Shown here: positions 39,067 through 51,060 of the stretch, one piece after another
Position numbering within the stretch: the stretch's first letter is position 1
Layout of the letters: each line of letters begins with the position of its first letter
Assembly (NCBI RefSeq): GCF_014898055.3
Contig: NW_023603184.1
Coordinates: 33,603,359 to 33,667,358, forward strand
Direction of reading: 5' to 3'
From: Talpa occidentalis
Lineage: Eukaryota; Chordata; Mammalia; Eulipotyphla; Talpidae
Length of the DNA stretch: 64,000 nt
Translations under genes and position numbers: made by a program
The notes under the pieces: model-generated
Databases searched by the model: none
The model's input: only the letters and a program-made list of their open reading frames with translations
What the model was told of the DNA's origin: nothing

Positions 39067-41395
39067 GCTGGGCACCCATGTCAGCAGTTAGAGTCCTTGG
39101 TTAAAAAAAGCCCTTTTTCTGGCGGGAGACCAAGGGCTCTCCTCTTCCTTCTCTGTCCCCTCCCCCCTCAGGAACGTCAAGCTGTGTTCAAATTTCCCCA
39201 CTTCCCTGGCCGTGTCCTCCAGCCTTTCCTAAACAGTCTCAGCCACACGAGGGCTCAGCAGCCGGCTGCTCAGTGCCCTCCCCCGCCGCCCCCACAGCCA
39301 CACTGGGCACCAGCCCTGCCGTTCCAGCCCCAGGAGCAACCAGCCTCACAAAGGTGGGAAGGAGATTTGGACAGGAGTTGTAAACACACACACAGACACA
39401 CACCCGCACACACGCACATTCTTTTCGGTGTTACCAGAGCCTGCCAGAGGGAAACAGTCCTGAAGAAAATTCCTCGTCTGGCTTCCCCTTTCTGGAGTGG
39501 CTGGAACTCATTACCAAGAGACCCCGATTTCCTGTCTCTGCTTCACTCTGCATTTACCCTCTGGCTCCCAGCTGCTCTCAGTTTATTTGGGGCTGGGGAG
39601 AAGACTAAAAATAAGTGGTGCTCTTAGAGGAGCTGCTGGTTCCCACACACAGCCTGACCCCCACCCTGAAGCCCACGCCTACCCCTTCTCCAGGCGGGCC
39701 ACGGGCTGTGCCCTGAGGAAAGTTTCCAAAACAGAACGGATCCGGAACCAGCTCCAGTCTGGGTGCTTGGCCCTGCTGGGTGTTTTCTGTCCTTGGCGCT
39801 GGTGGCACCAACTACTGAGGCCTTGGGGACCTCTGCCACTCCAGGGAGTCTGGCCAGGGCAGCTGTCAGTCACCAACTGCAGGGCTCCCTGGGGCCACAT
39901 CCTGGCCGGGAGGGGTCAGCTTCTGTCACGTCACAGGCCAGGCTCCCTAGCTGTCCCCCACTGCAGACTAATTGCTTCACAAGTCAGGGAGGAGGAAAAG
40001 GTGAGGCCGCCTCACATGTGTGTCCATGAGACTTAGGGAGAGTTCCAGGTAGGAGTCCAGGAAAGATAGTAGGTGGCAGAGATGGGAGCTGTGTCTATTG
40101 TCCAATTGGCAGGTCATATGCTGGTTTTCCAGGGCGGGCTTATCCATATTCCTCAGATGCTGTCCTCCCCTGTTCCCATCTACTTTGAGAGCTCCCCTGA
40201 AAACAGCTTTTCTAGGTCTTTAACATGCGGCCTTTGGCTATGACTGATTATGAAAGTGATCTTTGATGTGGGTGCAGCGGGAACTGGTTACATGCAAGGG
40301 CCCTGAGCTCTCCTGCCATAAATGACTTACAGAGGTACATCTTGAGACTGTGTGGGCCTTCCTGGTGCCCTCGGGGTTACTGGGGGTTTCCTAGAACTCC
40401 CAGGCTGGAGAGAAGGCTCTACTGGGTATCAGCAGGCCCCTCAGCTTGGCATCAACATTCACCCTGACGGGAGCTGGATCCAGACTCAGCAGCACAGTTC
40501 CTAGCAGGTTGGCCCAGGCCAGAGAGATTGCAGAGGCACTCTGGCCAGCAGCTGGCAGAGGGGAGGAGAAAATTCCTGTAGACACACCCAGATCAGAGGC
40601 CAGAAAGAAAAAAGCAGGCTCTGCTGCCCATGCAGGGATCTCTAGACCCTTCCAGCTTCTGACTGCAATTCCATACTTTGTCCCGGCCCCACCCAGACTG
40701 TGATAGGATGGATTAATGAAGACCTTCGCTATGGGTGCAGGGGTAGTTCACAGGTCTTCCTATTTTTTTTTTTTTCTTTCAATCTAGAAGTCTGGGAAAG
40801 TCAAATGAAGAATTTACTCAGTCAACAAACATTCATCCAGTATTCAAGGCAAATGAAACCAACTTTCTGCCCTGGGCAAATAAAGATTTACTCCATGGTA
40901 TGGGATAAAGGTCTTTCTGGGGCCCTAGGGAGGAAGAGGCAGGGGAGCTGATGTGGGGCCTGGACTGGGAGAGGGACTAGTCCACTGGGGTGGTGGGGAG
41001 AGGATCAGTGTCATTCTGTAGGTTTTGATGTGAGAGGAGGAAACAGGTGACAAGTGACAATGTGGCTGCCACTCTGGCCTTGCTCACCCCCACCTGTTCA
41101 GGAGGACTTAGCTTAGGAGCAGCTCCGGCTCTCACTCCCTCCTTAGAACCTCTCTCCTCTCCACTACACCTGCCCAGTCATGCTGGACAGGCTGACGGCT
41201 GGCCCTTGTCTGTCCACTGCACCAGACTGGAGGAAGGGGGAATGTCACTACTCTCCCTTCCACACTGAGTATGTTCTTGGCACTCAGGAAGCACCTAAAC
41301 ACTCACTGGATGAAAGAATGAGGTTCAGATGATTAAGACTGGCAATTTAAAACTAAAATCTACCTAGAGAGACTGAGTCTTAAAGGTATATCTCC

Positions 41396-41670
41396 ATGGG
41401 CCTCCTTCGTGGCACCAGGGGTTAAGACACAGCACTATGAAGCTAGCTGCAGCCACTGCAGCATGAGTTCAATCCCTGGCCAGGGAGCTACCCACATGGC
41501 GCAGCAGACCTCTCCTGACTCGCCCACTGCTCCCCTCAGCAGTGTGTTTCAGTGGATCTGCCTGTTCTGTTCCCCCCTCTGTCTCTGGTGAATCCTCTCA
41601 CCACCTACCCCACCTCTGGCCTGCACCCTAGTACTTGTATGCATAAATAAATAAATCCTTAAAAAAAAAT
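41396..41670 (+). mobile_element. tRNA-derived SINE, subfamily A, full length
   Basis: The head is gggcctccttcgtggcacc and the tail AATAAATAAATCCTT plus A-rich run. An imperfect target-site duplication, aaggtatatctcc / aaggttgatctcc (41383-41395, 41671-41683), and the head changes suggest an older insertion. Confidence 0.88.
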
Positions 41671-43082
41671 AAGGTTGATCTCCCAGGGTGAAGATGCCTG
41701 ACTCAAAGAAGAGAAGATGGAGCCAATTTCATCCACTCGCTCAACTCACTTGTGATGAAGGGGTGGGTGGGGGGATAAAGGCAAAGAGAGGAGGGCGGTG
41801 GGGGGAGGGAATGAGAGAGGGAGGAATCCACACAAGTTGCAGCTAAATTCTTGACATATTTTTACCAAATCCTTGAGTAGCAATTCTTATCTAGGCCCTT
41901 TTATTTATTATTTTTTAAATAGCAACATACATTTATAATTCAGATTAAAAATTACACAAAATATCACCCAAAATACCTAGGAGCAGGGCAAGTAGGTGTG
42001 GCCAGGGTTGGGGGGGGGGCTGAGAGAGATGCAGGGGCAGGGAGCTACAGGATGCCCCAGTGGAGCGGTCGCCCTTAGCAGAGAGAGGGGAACTCATGGT
42101 CAGGACATCTTCCTTAGAAGGCTGGAGCACCCCCACAGATGGGCTTGGGAAGATCACTAGCCCCTGACTCTGTTTACAAATGTTTACAAAGTATTATTTG
42201 TATGTGTAAATCACCATCTCTCTGAAAATAAAATTTTCATCAGATTATCCAGATGATCCATGACTCCCCAAAGGCTAGAAACCTGGGTGCTATCTGACCT
42301 GTACAGTTGTTCTGAGAGGATTAAGTTGTTCTTGTTAAGGGAGATTTGGGGCAGGGGACTAGGGGCTTCCTGCTTCCATCCCTCTGAATTTCTGAAACTC
42401 AGGGACCTGAGGACCCGTTGCCAATGAGAGCCGCAGAGTGTACACAAACGGGGGTCACTCCAGTGATGCAGTCAGTCTTCAGGGCCTTCCCAAAAGCAAC
42501 TCACAACCTGGCGACCACATTCCACTGCTTCCTATCTGGAACATGAGGCAGCTAGCTGGGGGCGAAGGCAGCCAACCAGGAGACTCAGTGTTTGGGGAGT
42601 GAAAACACAGAAGCCAGAGTGGTCAGGTTTGGACAAGGGAAATCATGTGGCTAGTCCTCTTCCTCATCCAGGAACTAGAAGGGAGGCCTAGGCAGGTCGC
42701 TGACCTGGCTGGAATTCTAGGTATGTGTGGGAATGCCTGGGAGTGGGGCTCCTGAGGCTTTGCTCTTCCTACCAGCTACTGAGAAGAATCTGGAGGGTGA
42801 TGTGCTTTCCAGCTGATCTGTCACCTGCAACATGAGCCTCAGGTCAGCCTTGAGCGTTGGTCCCTAGGCCATGGTGACTCGTGAGAGGACGCCCTCCATA
42901 AGTCATGTGTCCTGCAAAAGGAGTGCTGCTCTGTGTAATGGGCCTGCTCTGAGGAGAAGAACAGAGGAATGGAAAGAACCAGCCCAAAGACACTGCTCCT
43001 TCAGGCTGGCAAACAAGTCCTGCTCATCAAACAGCGTCCTGGGCATGGCAGCCCAGGTCCCCAGGAGCCCACCTCAAAAATG

Positions 43083-43330
43083 GGTTAGGACAAGGGTCAG
43101 TCGTCTTTCCCTATAAAGGGCCAGCCGGGCCATGTGGTCACTGTCACACTCAATTCTGACACCTGAAATGCAAAAGCAATCGTGGCCAACCCATGAGTGT
43201 GCCCGTGTTCCAGGAACACTGCCACTGAAACTATGTGTTATAGCATGTTCACATCACAGATTATTACTGTCATTAAAGTCAGCAAAAAACAAAGCTTGTT
43301 CTCAGATCATGGGGTGTAAGAAATAGGCAT
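43083..43330 (+). mobile_element. hAT-Charlie-type remnant
   Basis: It has the phrases gggtcagtcgtctttccc, tataaagggccagccgggcc and aaaagcaatcgtggccaacc, in the order of a common non-autonomous hAT element ('...gtaaagggccagatag...'). Confidence 0.6.
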
Positions 43331-43440
43331 TGGGCCGAACACAGGACATAGTCACTGGACCCCTACGGGTCCGGGAAGACAATGCTTCCCCATCTTTATA
43401 TAATGAATTGCCTAGCTGGAAGGAGTTCTACCAAAAGACG

Positions 43441-43512
43441 CACCCCCACACATACCTCTGGCCTACACCCCAGCTCTTGTATGCATAAATAAATAAATCT
43501 TTTTTAAAAAAT
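43441..43512 (+). mobile_element. SINE fragment, 3' end only
   Basis: Only the last part of the subfamily A SINE is present: acctctggcctacacccc, agctcttgtatgcataaat, AAATAAATCTTTTTT. The 5' part is missing, so this is a truncated or deleted copy. Confidence 0.75.
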
Positions 43513-43610
43513 GCAGATTCTATCCTACTGGGTCGGGAATGGGGTCTGAAATCATGCTTCACAAACAAAGCTCCCAGGTGACTCATGCTACTGATCTCAT
43601 ATTTCAGTAG
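43513..43610 (+). mobile_element. MER5A-like fragment
   Basis: It reads atgcagattctatcctactg, ggtcgggaatggggtctgaa, then ctcccaggtgactcatgct: the middle of a MER5A-like element, next to the truncated SINE tail. Confidence 0.55.
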
Positions 43611-43640
43611 TAGAGGTTAGGAAACTGCTTTCAGAAGCTT

Positions 43641-43910
43641 ATTTTTTTAAAGATTTATTTATTTATGCATATAAGAACTGGGGTACAGACCAGAGGTGTG
43701 GGGGGTGAGAGGACTCACCAGAGACAGAGTGGGGAACAGAACAGGCAGACTGACTGAAATACACTGCTGAGGGGAGCAGAGGGCAAATCAGGAGAGGTCT
43801 GCCATGCCACATGGGTTGCTCCCTGGCCGGGGATCAAACTCGTGCTCCAGAGGCTGCTGATAGCTTCGCCATGCTGTGCCTAACCCATTGCGCCACCAGG
43901 GAGGCCCCCA
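43641..43910 (-). mobile_element. tRNA-derived SINE, subfamily A, full length
   Basis: Minus orientation: an A/T tail with AGATTTATTTATTTATGCAT at the left and the head (gcgccaccagggaggcccc) at the right. The target-site duplication is ctttcagaagctt / ctctcagaagctt (43628-43640, 43911-43923). Confidence 0.9.
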
Positions 43911-46366
43911 CTCTCAGAAGCTTCTTGAAGCACTCGGTACTGAGGATATCTGTCTAGAAGCATGAATCCGTCAAAACCTGCCAACCGACAAGCAGGTGTC
44001 TGAAAGGGCAGGGGCCCCTGGTGGTGTGGCTCTCCCAGGCTGCTGTTTTGGGTGGAGGGTGGGTGTCTACGTGCTCAGACCTCAAGTTACGATAACCTGG
44101 CAACATCACCCACCATGTCCCCTGGGCCTGAAGCAGGAAATTTAATGGGGAAGGATTTATTTGCTCTTTCGGTGTTTGCACATTCTTGGTCATTTATAAA
44201 CATTCGTTCATAGGGACTGAAACAGTTTCAAGTCGGGTCTGAATGGAATTTAGCTGGGTATAATTTACTTGGTGGGAGGAAAAGTCAAAATCCAGGATTA
44301 TTAAAACTGTTGAGTTTGCAGAGGCTGAAGGCTGAAGTGCTGCCCCAGGGAAAGTGTATTCCAATCAAAGGTTCAAGAAGCTCCTCCAGGGCAGGGCCTG
44401 GCAGATGTGAGATCAGGAAATGCCTCTTTGAACGGAGACAGCCATCCTGCTAGTGCTCCAGCAGAAGGTTCCAGAATTAAGGGATTTGAAATGCCATTTC
44501 ACCATTGACAGCAGAAGGTCCAGTGAGTGCTCCCAGGACTGGCTCTCAGTCCACAGTCTGATTTCCCCCACAACAAACAGTGGGGCCCTCCCAAGATTCT
44601 GAGGAAAATTGGAAAGAACCCTCTTTTCCAACTGACCCACACACACTGTCCAGCAGTTTTACTACGGAGAGGTGCTTTTGCCATCCTTATACAAATAATA
44701 TAGCTATTTTCTCGTATTAGTCTATATCTTCTTCCTTGGGAACTAGACTTTCCCTCATTTGTCCCTGACTCCCACCTAGTGGCTGATTCCAGTTCTGCAA
44801 TGCATCCAGCCGCACCCAGGCCAGGAGGCCCTTAGGAAAGAAAGTGCTGACACTTACGGCTTTCTGAGCTCTTAAGTTCTCCCACACTGGAAATCGGCTC
44901 ACACAGGCTCCATTTTTTTTTCTTAAAAGATAAACACCAAAGTTCCCCTTATCTCTTTTAAAATCCTGAGAAAAAGCTTTTCCTATGAAACGCCTGTCTG
45001 TAACCTCTCAAAATGAGAATGCGCAATTCACTATGACAGACCCGTCTTTTGTTCCAGGCCTTGGGTGGAAAACAGATGCAGAGACGATCACATGGCATGG
45101 GAAACTCTAGCTCATAGTTTATAATTGGTAAAACAGCCTTTTGCCTCACCTTTTTTGTAATTCCTCTGACTTTTCAATATGGTAAACAGATTTGCTTCTT
45201 TGGCCAGGAGAGATTCCAAACTGAATCTGGCAGGACTGCCCTGGCTTTGTCTCAGGAGCTGGGAATTGAAGTCAAGGTGGTGAAGTTGATACAGTGGGGG
45301 TGGGGTGGGGGGAATGCCCCCTCCTGTTTTCTTTGTCTCTTGAGAGAATAGAGAAGAAGGTAACTGAGGGTGGCTGAACTGACAAGTAGGATGTGCAAGA
45401 TAAGCATGCATCCTAGAGACCTTAGCCCAGCCAGGCCCAGCAGAGGTTTCCCATTCACAACATGCCCCTGGGATGTTGGCCTCAGCCAAGTCCTGACATG
45501 AGACAGCTATACCTAGAGAGGCCTAGAAACTGTCTCTAGGAGGTTAACTAAAAGGTCAAGATTGAGCAAGGCAGAGGCTGGTGACTAGGCTGCTTGTAGA
45601 GCCTCTAAAGAAACTGCAGGACTAGACTGCTCAGCCAGCTCTTGCAAACAGACTGTCAAACCAACTGTCATTTCTAGTAGGGAAACGATGTCCAGAGAAA
45701 GGAAGAAGAGGTTCCCCGATGCCACAAACAAGTGGCAGGTGCTGGCCTTTTAACTCATTCCTGCCTCCCACACTGACTCACCCTGATATGGTTTGCTTCC
45801 ACCTGGCCAAACACACTGACAGGTAACCCTGCAATCTTGCAAAGGGTTCTGGGGTTCTGCTAGGTGACCAAGCCTTCTCTATGAACCACACTTCCAACAA
45901 GGTACCCATAGTCTTCCCTCTAAAGGTCTCTACCAACTTTCCCTCTCCCCCTGGGACCTGCTCCTTTTGCAACTGTTAGGGGACACATGGTGGGTATAAT
46001 GATGGGATGAGCCAGAGCAATTGAGGTCATCCAAGAGCCACTGATTTACCCCAAGGGTACCCCGTTCTCTGGACATCTTGTTAGTGATTTATAAACCTCC
46101 TTATTGTTTATCCCACTTGACTGGAGAAAGAATTCAAATTGACAGAGAAGTCACAAGGCAGACTTGTCCCATTCGAGGACAACGTTCAACAGAGTGACTC
46201 TGGAGTAGAGGACAAAGTCAGTGTGTGTGGAGAGAATAGTGCAAATATGCAAGGGACACACAGACATGAATGAGGAGTCTCACAGCTTGCCTGCCTCACT
46301 CCTCAAGCTGCCTTTCTAGTGCCAATTCTAAGCCAGGATGATTTACTTTTTTAAATAATTCAAGTG

Positions 46367-46535
46367 AGTGTCTGGTTTAAACCAGTGTGCGTATGAGTCA
46401 CCTGGAGAAGTTCCGCTGGGTAGAGAGGTAGAGGGCCCATATTCTGCATTTCTTTTCATAAGCTACCAGGGGAAGACAAAGCTGCTGGTCCACCAAGCAC
46501 AATTTGAGAGGCCAGGGCTTCTAACTAAAAGTGCA
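46367..46535 (+). mobile_element. MER5A-like hAT-Charlie element
   Basis: The phrases gtatgagtcacctggagaag, attctgcatttctttt and gctgctggtccacc match the MER5A layout. Confidence 0.65.
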
Positions 46536-48816
46536 AATCTAAAACAATCTCAAACCAATCTAAAACGCACCCATGGGTTAGTTCACTGCTTTGGATTCGA
46601 TTTCCATAGAGATCAAGCTCTACTTTGGATATGTGTGCACCCAAATTGTAAAATGACTTCAGATCTACAAGACCGAAAATACAGATAAACTTGCTCTGTC
46701 CAGAAACAAAACACTGACATCCAGTCATCCAGTCCTGCTATCTTGGAATGTTTGTATGAACTCTTGACCTCCTAAATGTACACCATTCAAAGATGGCTGA
46801 TGGCCATAATTACTCTAAAAGATTTATGGATAAAACAACTTTCAGCTTCTCTCCAAAGGAAGCATTCCCCCAACCACTTTAAGTAACCCCCAAGCAGATC
46901 TGAGAATCTGAGAGCAAGCTATTTTTGCAATGCATCTTACAAACACCAATAACCAAACAGCAATAACCACATTTACTGTGTTTAGATCAAAAGCATTTAG
47001 GAAGTTTTTTTTTTTTTTGTAAATTATTAAAGTTTTAGGTCCACACACTCAAAAAATATTGCAAATAATTAAGAGTTGACCATAGGATAAAAATCAAACC
47101 ATAAAGCTACTAAAAGAAGATAAAGGTGAATATTATTTGATCTGAGATTGGGCAAGGCTTTTATAGAGATAAAGGAAAAAGAAGAAATCCACACATGAGA
47201 GAATGAGGAAGTTAATTACAATCCTTTTAAATTGTGTCTCAAAAGGCCCTGCAAACATTATCTAAAAACAAAGTAAGGAAAATAAATACTGCAAATAAAG
47301 CTAAAGGCTAAAAGATCATTTATATACATAAGAAAAGCACTTAAAATCCTGATATAAAAAAAAGTCATAGAGTATAAACACATAGGGTAGGGAAGGCACA
47401 CCCAAGGGACTCAAGGAAATTTGGGGGGAGGGGGGAAGGGAAGAAAATATTAGAACTTTTAACCTAGTTTTTAAAAATCTCTATTTTGGGATATGTTTGT
47501 TAGCTTACATGTATTAGAAAAATACTGCATAAGTAGCTATGGATATTTGCAGAATGTACATGAATAAGATCAGAAGTTTCAAATCATAGAGAAAAGAAAA
47601 TACCGATAAGCTAATTTTAAAAAAGTATTTAGCCTTCTTACTAAACAAAAGAATGCAAAAACAAGAAAAAAGAAAACATTCTCCATATGAAGTTAGTGAA
47701 GCTGTGTTTTTGTTGATTAGGACGTAACTCAAGCCCTGCCAATGAAAATATAAAATTGGGTAAAATCGTCTGAAAAGTGGCTGGGAAAAATGTGTCAAAA
47801 GGATTTTTTAATATTAATTTTTAAATACTAATTGTATTTGTTAACATTAGTAGCAATCATATTTACTAATACATCTGTTAATATTAATTTAGTTGTGTTA
47901 ATCTACCAATATTAATTAAAATTAATGGCTTGTTAATTTAATAACTTTGGTTTAGAGCTGCCAGATTTAGCAAACTGCATGGGACATACTTATTAAAAAA
48001 TTATTCATTGTTTATCTAAAATGCAAATTTAACTGAGCACCCTGTATTTTGTCTGTTAACACTACTTTCACTCTATAATTCTAATTTTAAGATCTTATCC
48101 TAAAGAAATATATAAGGACAAATCTTTCTGAAAGATAAATAATCTAAATGTCAGTATTTGAGACAGGCTCACGTAAGTTCAGGTACATCCAGGAAGGAAC
48201 ACAGTCATTGTAAGCTATACAGATGAGAATAAAAACCAGCCATTTTCTGTGCTATGGGTAGACAGAGTGTTTGTTGGGAAGACACTTCAATGAATCTCTT
48301 GATTATGTGATAAGGTCACGAGAGGAAGCATTTAAATAAGAAAGTGCTAAACTGCCTGGTAGCTTAATGGAAGTTTCAGGAAACAGCAGAGCAGAGTCTT
48401 CTAGGAGTTTCCCAGGTGCCCAAGTCCATGGTAACAGGCCAAGGACAGAGACAGTCAATAGTGATTCTCGTAGAGGGATGACGGCCGATGGACACAGGAG
48501 TGGGACATCCAGCACTTGACTTTCAGTTTTGTTTTCTGCATTGGGACAGCATATAGGTTCACCACTCCTGCAATTCTGAAACCCAAAATGCTCTGAAAGC
48601 CTCGAGATTTTTGTTGTCTTTAAAAAAATAATATTGGTGCCAAACTTACAGCAGAAAACCTGACCTGAACTGGAAGGAAACTTAGTTTCTCCTGATCTGA
48701 CTTTATGGGGAAATTCCTAAGTTCTGCTGAGGTAATGTCAATGTGCTTCCCACCCTGCGTGTTCTAGAGATGGAGCGTGTACAACATATGTGCACTCTGA
48801 TCTGTCTAGGTCCCAT

Positions 48817-49412
48817 TGTAACAGGGTGGTCCCCAGGAAAGGGGGAGGTTCCAGGTTCCCTGCCCCACCCAAATGGAGGGTGGAGCTGAGCAGGAAGAGA
48901 AGAAGCTGCAGAGGAGACTGAGGAAGGAAGCAGGATGGAGCCAGAAGGAGACCTGGAGGAGGTACATGGAGCCTAGAGACACGTGAAGAAACTGCGCTTG
49001 TCTTTTGGTCGTGGACTGGGTGACACAGATGTGGGTGAGACCCGTGGGGAGGTGACAATGGCAGCTTTTATCTTGATTTTGATTTTGCTCTTTTCCTTCT
49101 GGGCTTGTCTGGTTGTTTCTGACCCTTTTCTGTGGGTCCCCATTGGAAGATGCTTTAGACCTGTGGCAGGCTTTGGGGCCTTGCTCTGGGCCAATCCCAT
49201 TTGGATGGAGTTTTACCCACGAGGGGACGGGTAACTTTGGGTGCTTGATTTAGAAACTAGATTCTTTGCCTTTCCTGTATTGTTTCCTAATTGTATTAAA
49301 GTTCCTTCCCATTAAAGTCTCATGTTTTGTGTTAATGCAGCGGATGGCAGAACCCTATATAGAATAGGCAGGTTTTCGGGGTTTGGGCTGCCCCTCTCCC
49401 TGCACTGTAACA
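48817..49412. mobile_element. Unclassified 596-bp element with short terminal inverted repeats
   Basis: It starts TGTAACAG and ends CTGTAACA, which is TGTTACAG when complemented: a 7/8 inverted match with TG...CA ends as in LTRs. Inside are attaaagttccttcccatta and a TATA-like ccctatatag. A hydrophobic 83-codon ORF (48983-49234, with an internal Met at about 49058 starting MAAFILILILLFSFWACLVV) is present but probably incidental. Target-site duplication is not clear. Confidence 0.35.
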
Positions 49413-50210
49413 CAATCACTCTGAGTTCCAAAACTTTGGAACCAGAGGTTTCAGAATGAGAGACTATGGACTTGCCATGTTCCTGCAGTGTCAATAATTT
49501 CCTTTCCTGTACATGCGTCAGTCGTGGATAATGAGAGGGGTCAGTGCCTATGTCCTGGATAAAGTGGAGAATAAAGAGTCACAGCTGACAGAGAGGTGAG
49601 CAGGAGATGGTCAGAGATGGCTGGGCAGAAGCCAGGACCAGCATCCTAGAGCCGGAAAGGACAGTAACAGCCAGAGAGTGCCCAGTGGACTCTGGGTTGA
49701 CAAAAAGGGATGATGCCTTCTGTTGTGGGAGCAGAAAGAAAGCTAAAGACACACTCCCACTCTGAAACCCCCCTGCCAGCCTCATTTAGAAAAGTAAGAG
49801 CACAACAAGGGAACTCCTGTTGGTTATCAGCAGAAATCTGAGAGGCCCACCAAGGATATCCGCATTTGGGGGAAGAGATGAGGAATGTGTTTTCACACCT
49901 AAACCGCATCAAGAGTACCTGAGGCCCATTCAGCAGCCCCCCAAACCTCTGCCCCCCTCCTCCACCCAGATAGCATCTAGCTGTAGTAGTTTCCTGTGGC
50001 CAATGTAAAAATAAGCTTAATGACTTACAACAATGCAAATGTGTTATCTTGTGGTTCTAGAAGTTGGAAATCTGAAAGGGGTCTCCCTGGGCCAAAAGCA
50101 AGGTGCCAGCAGGGCTGCTTTCCTCTCTGAAGGCTCCAGGAGAGACTCTTTTTCAGGTTGGAGGAGCTGTCTGCATCCTGTGGCTCTTTCCCCCCCTTCA
50201 AAAATGCAAA

Positions 50211-51060
50211 AATAGATCTACCTTAGGACCCAGCCTCTCCTCTCCCAGGTATCTACCCTAAGGACACAAGAACACTAATTCTAGGGATAGATGCACACCT
50301 GTGCTGATTATAGCACTGTTTACAATAGCCAAGCCATGAGGAAGAAGATGTGATCAACATACACAATGAAATATTACTCAGCTATAAGAAAAAATGAAAT
50401 CTTGCCATTTGGGATAACGTGGATGGAACTGGAGGGGATTTATGCTAAGCAAAATAAATCAAAAGGAGAAAGACAAATACTGGATAATTTTACTCATATG
50501 TAGAATAGAGAGAAACAAAACAAAGGGACAGAAAAACTGAAACAAAACAATTGAAGATACAATGAGGGTCAGGGAAAGGGGCCTAATGGACCAGGATGGG
50601 GATCATGGGGATGTGGTGGAGGCATGGTGTTAGAACAACCATCTGAAGAGGTGTGACCCTGTACCCCAAAATCATATACAGTATTGTTTTTTTTTTTTTT
50701 TTTTAGAGGCATGCTTTATTTATTTGTTTGCTGGTTTGTTTGTTTTGTTTATACATGCACTGGGTACAGTCAGAAGCGCGGGAGGGTGAGAGAATTCACC
50801 AGAGCCAGAGCGGGGAGCAGAGCAGGCAGAAGGACCAAAGGACACTGCTGAGGGGAGCAGCGGGCGGCAGGAGAGGTCTGCGCGCCATGTGGGACCCTCC
50901 TCCGGTGGCCGGGGAGCAGCCAGGGATCGAACCGGCGCCGCAGAGGCTGCGGGCAGCTTCGCAACCCAGCGCTCAACCGCTGCGCCACCGGGGAGGCCCA
51001 TATACAGTATTGTTAACCATTGTTACCTCAATAAAAAAATACAGTAAAAATAATGACTAG
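50211..51060 (+). mobile_element. L1 LINE 3' end (5'-truncated), split by a SINE
   Basis: It contains typical L1 ORF2-tail and 3'-UTR phrases (tagcactgtttacaatagcc, gaaatattactcagctataa, gataacgtggatggaact) and an A-rich end. It is interrupted by the SINE at 50689-50998. Confidence 0.85.
50689..50998 (-). mobile_element. tRNA-derived SINE, subfamily B, full length, inside an L1 tail
   Basis: Minus orientation. The 16-bp target-site duplication catatacagtattgtt (50673-50688 and 50999-51014) is perfect, consistent with a relatively young insertion. It interrupts the L1 3' end at 50211-51060. The tail has the AAACAAA-rich and gcatgcctcta features of subfamily B. Confidence 0.93.

Noticed and set aside
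38839..39627. 262-codon plus-strand ORF, the longest in the window
   Set aside because: Its early part is a translated CA microsatellite (HTHTHT...), it runs antisense across the candidate exon, and the rest has no recognisable domain. It is an accident of a stop-poor GC-rich stretch.
39497..40036. 179-codon plus-strand ORF with overlapping open frames on both strands
   Set aside because: Several frames on both strands are open at once because of GC richness. No splice logic or known domain supports it.
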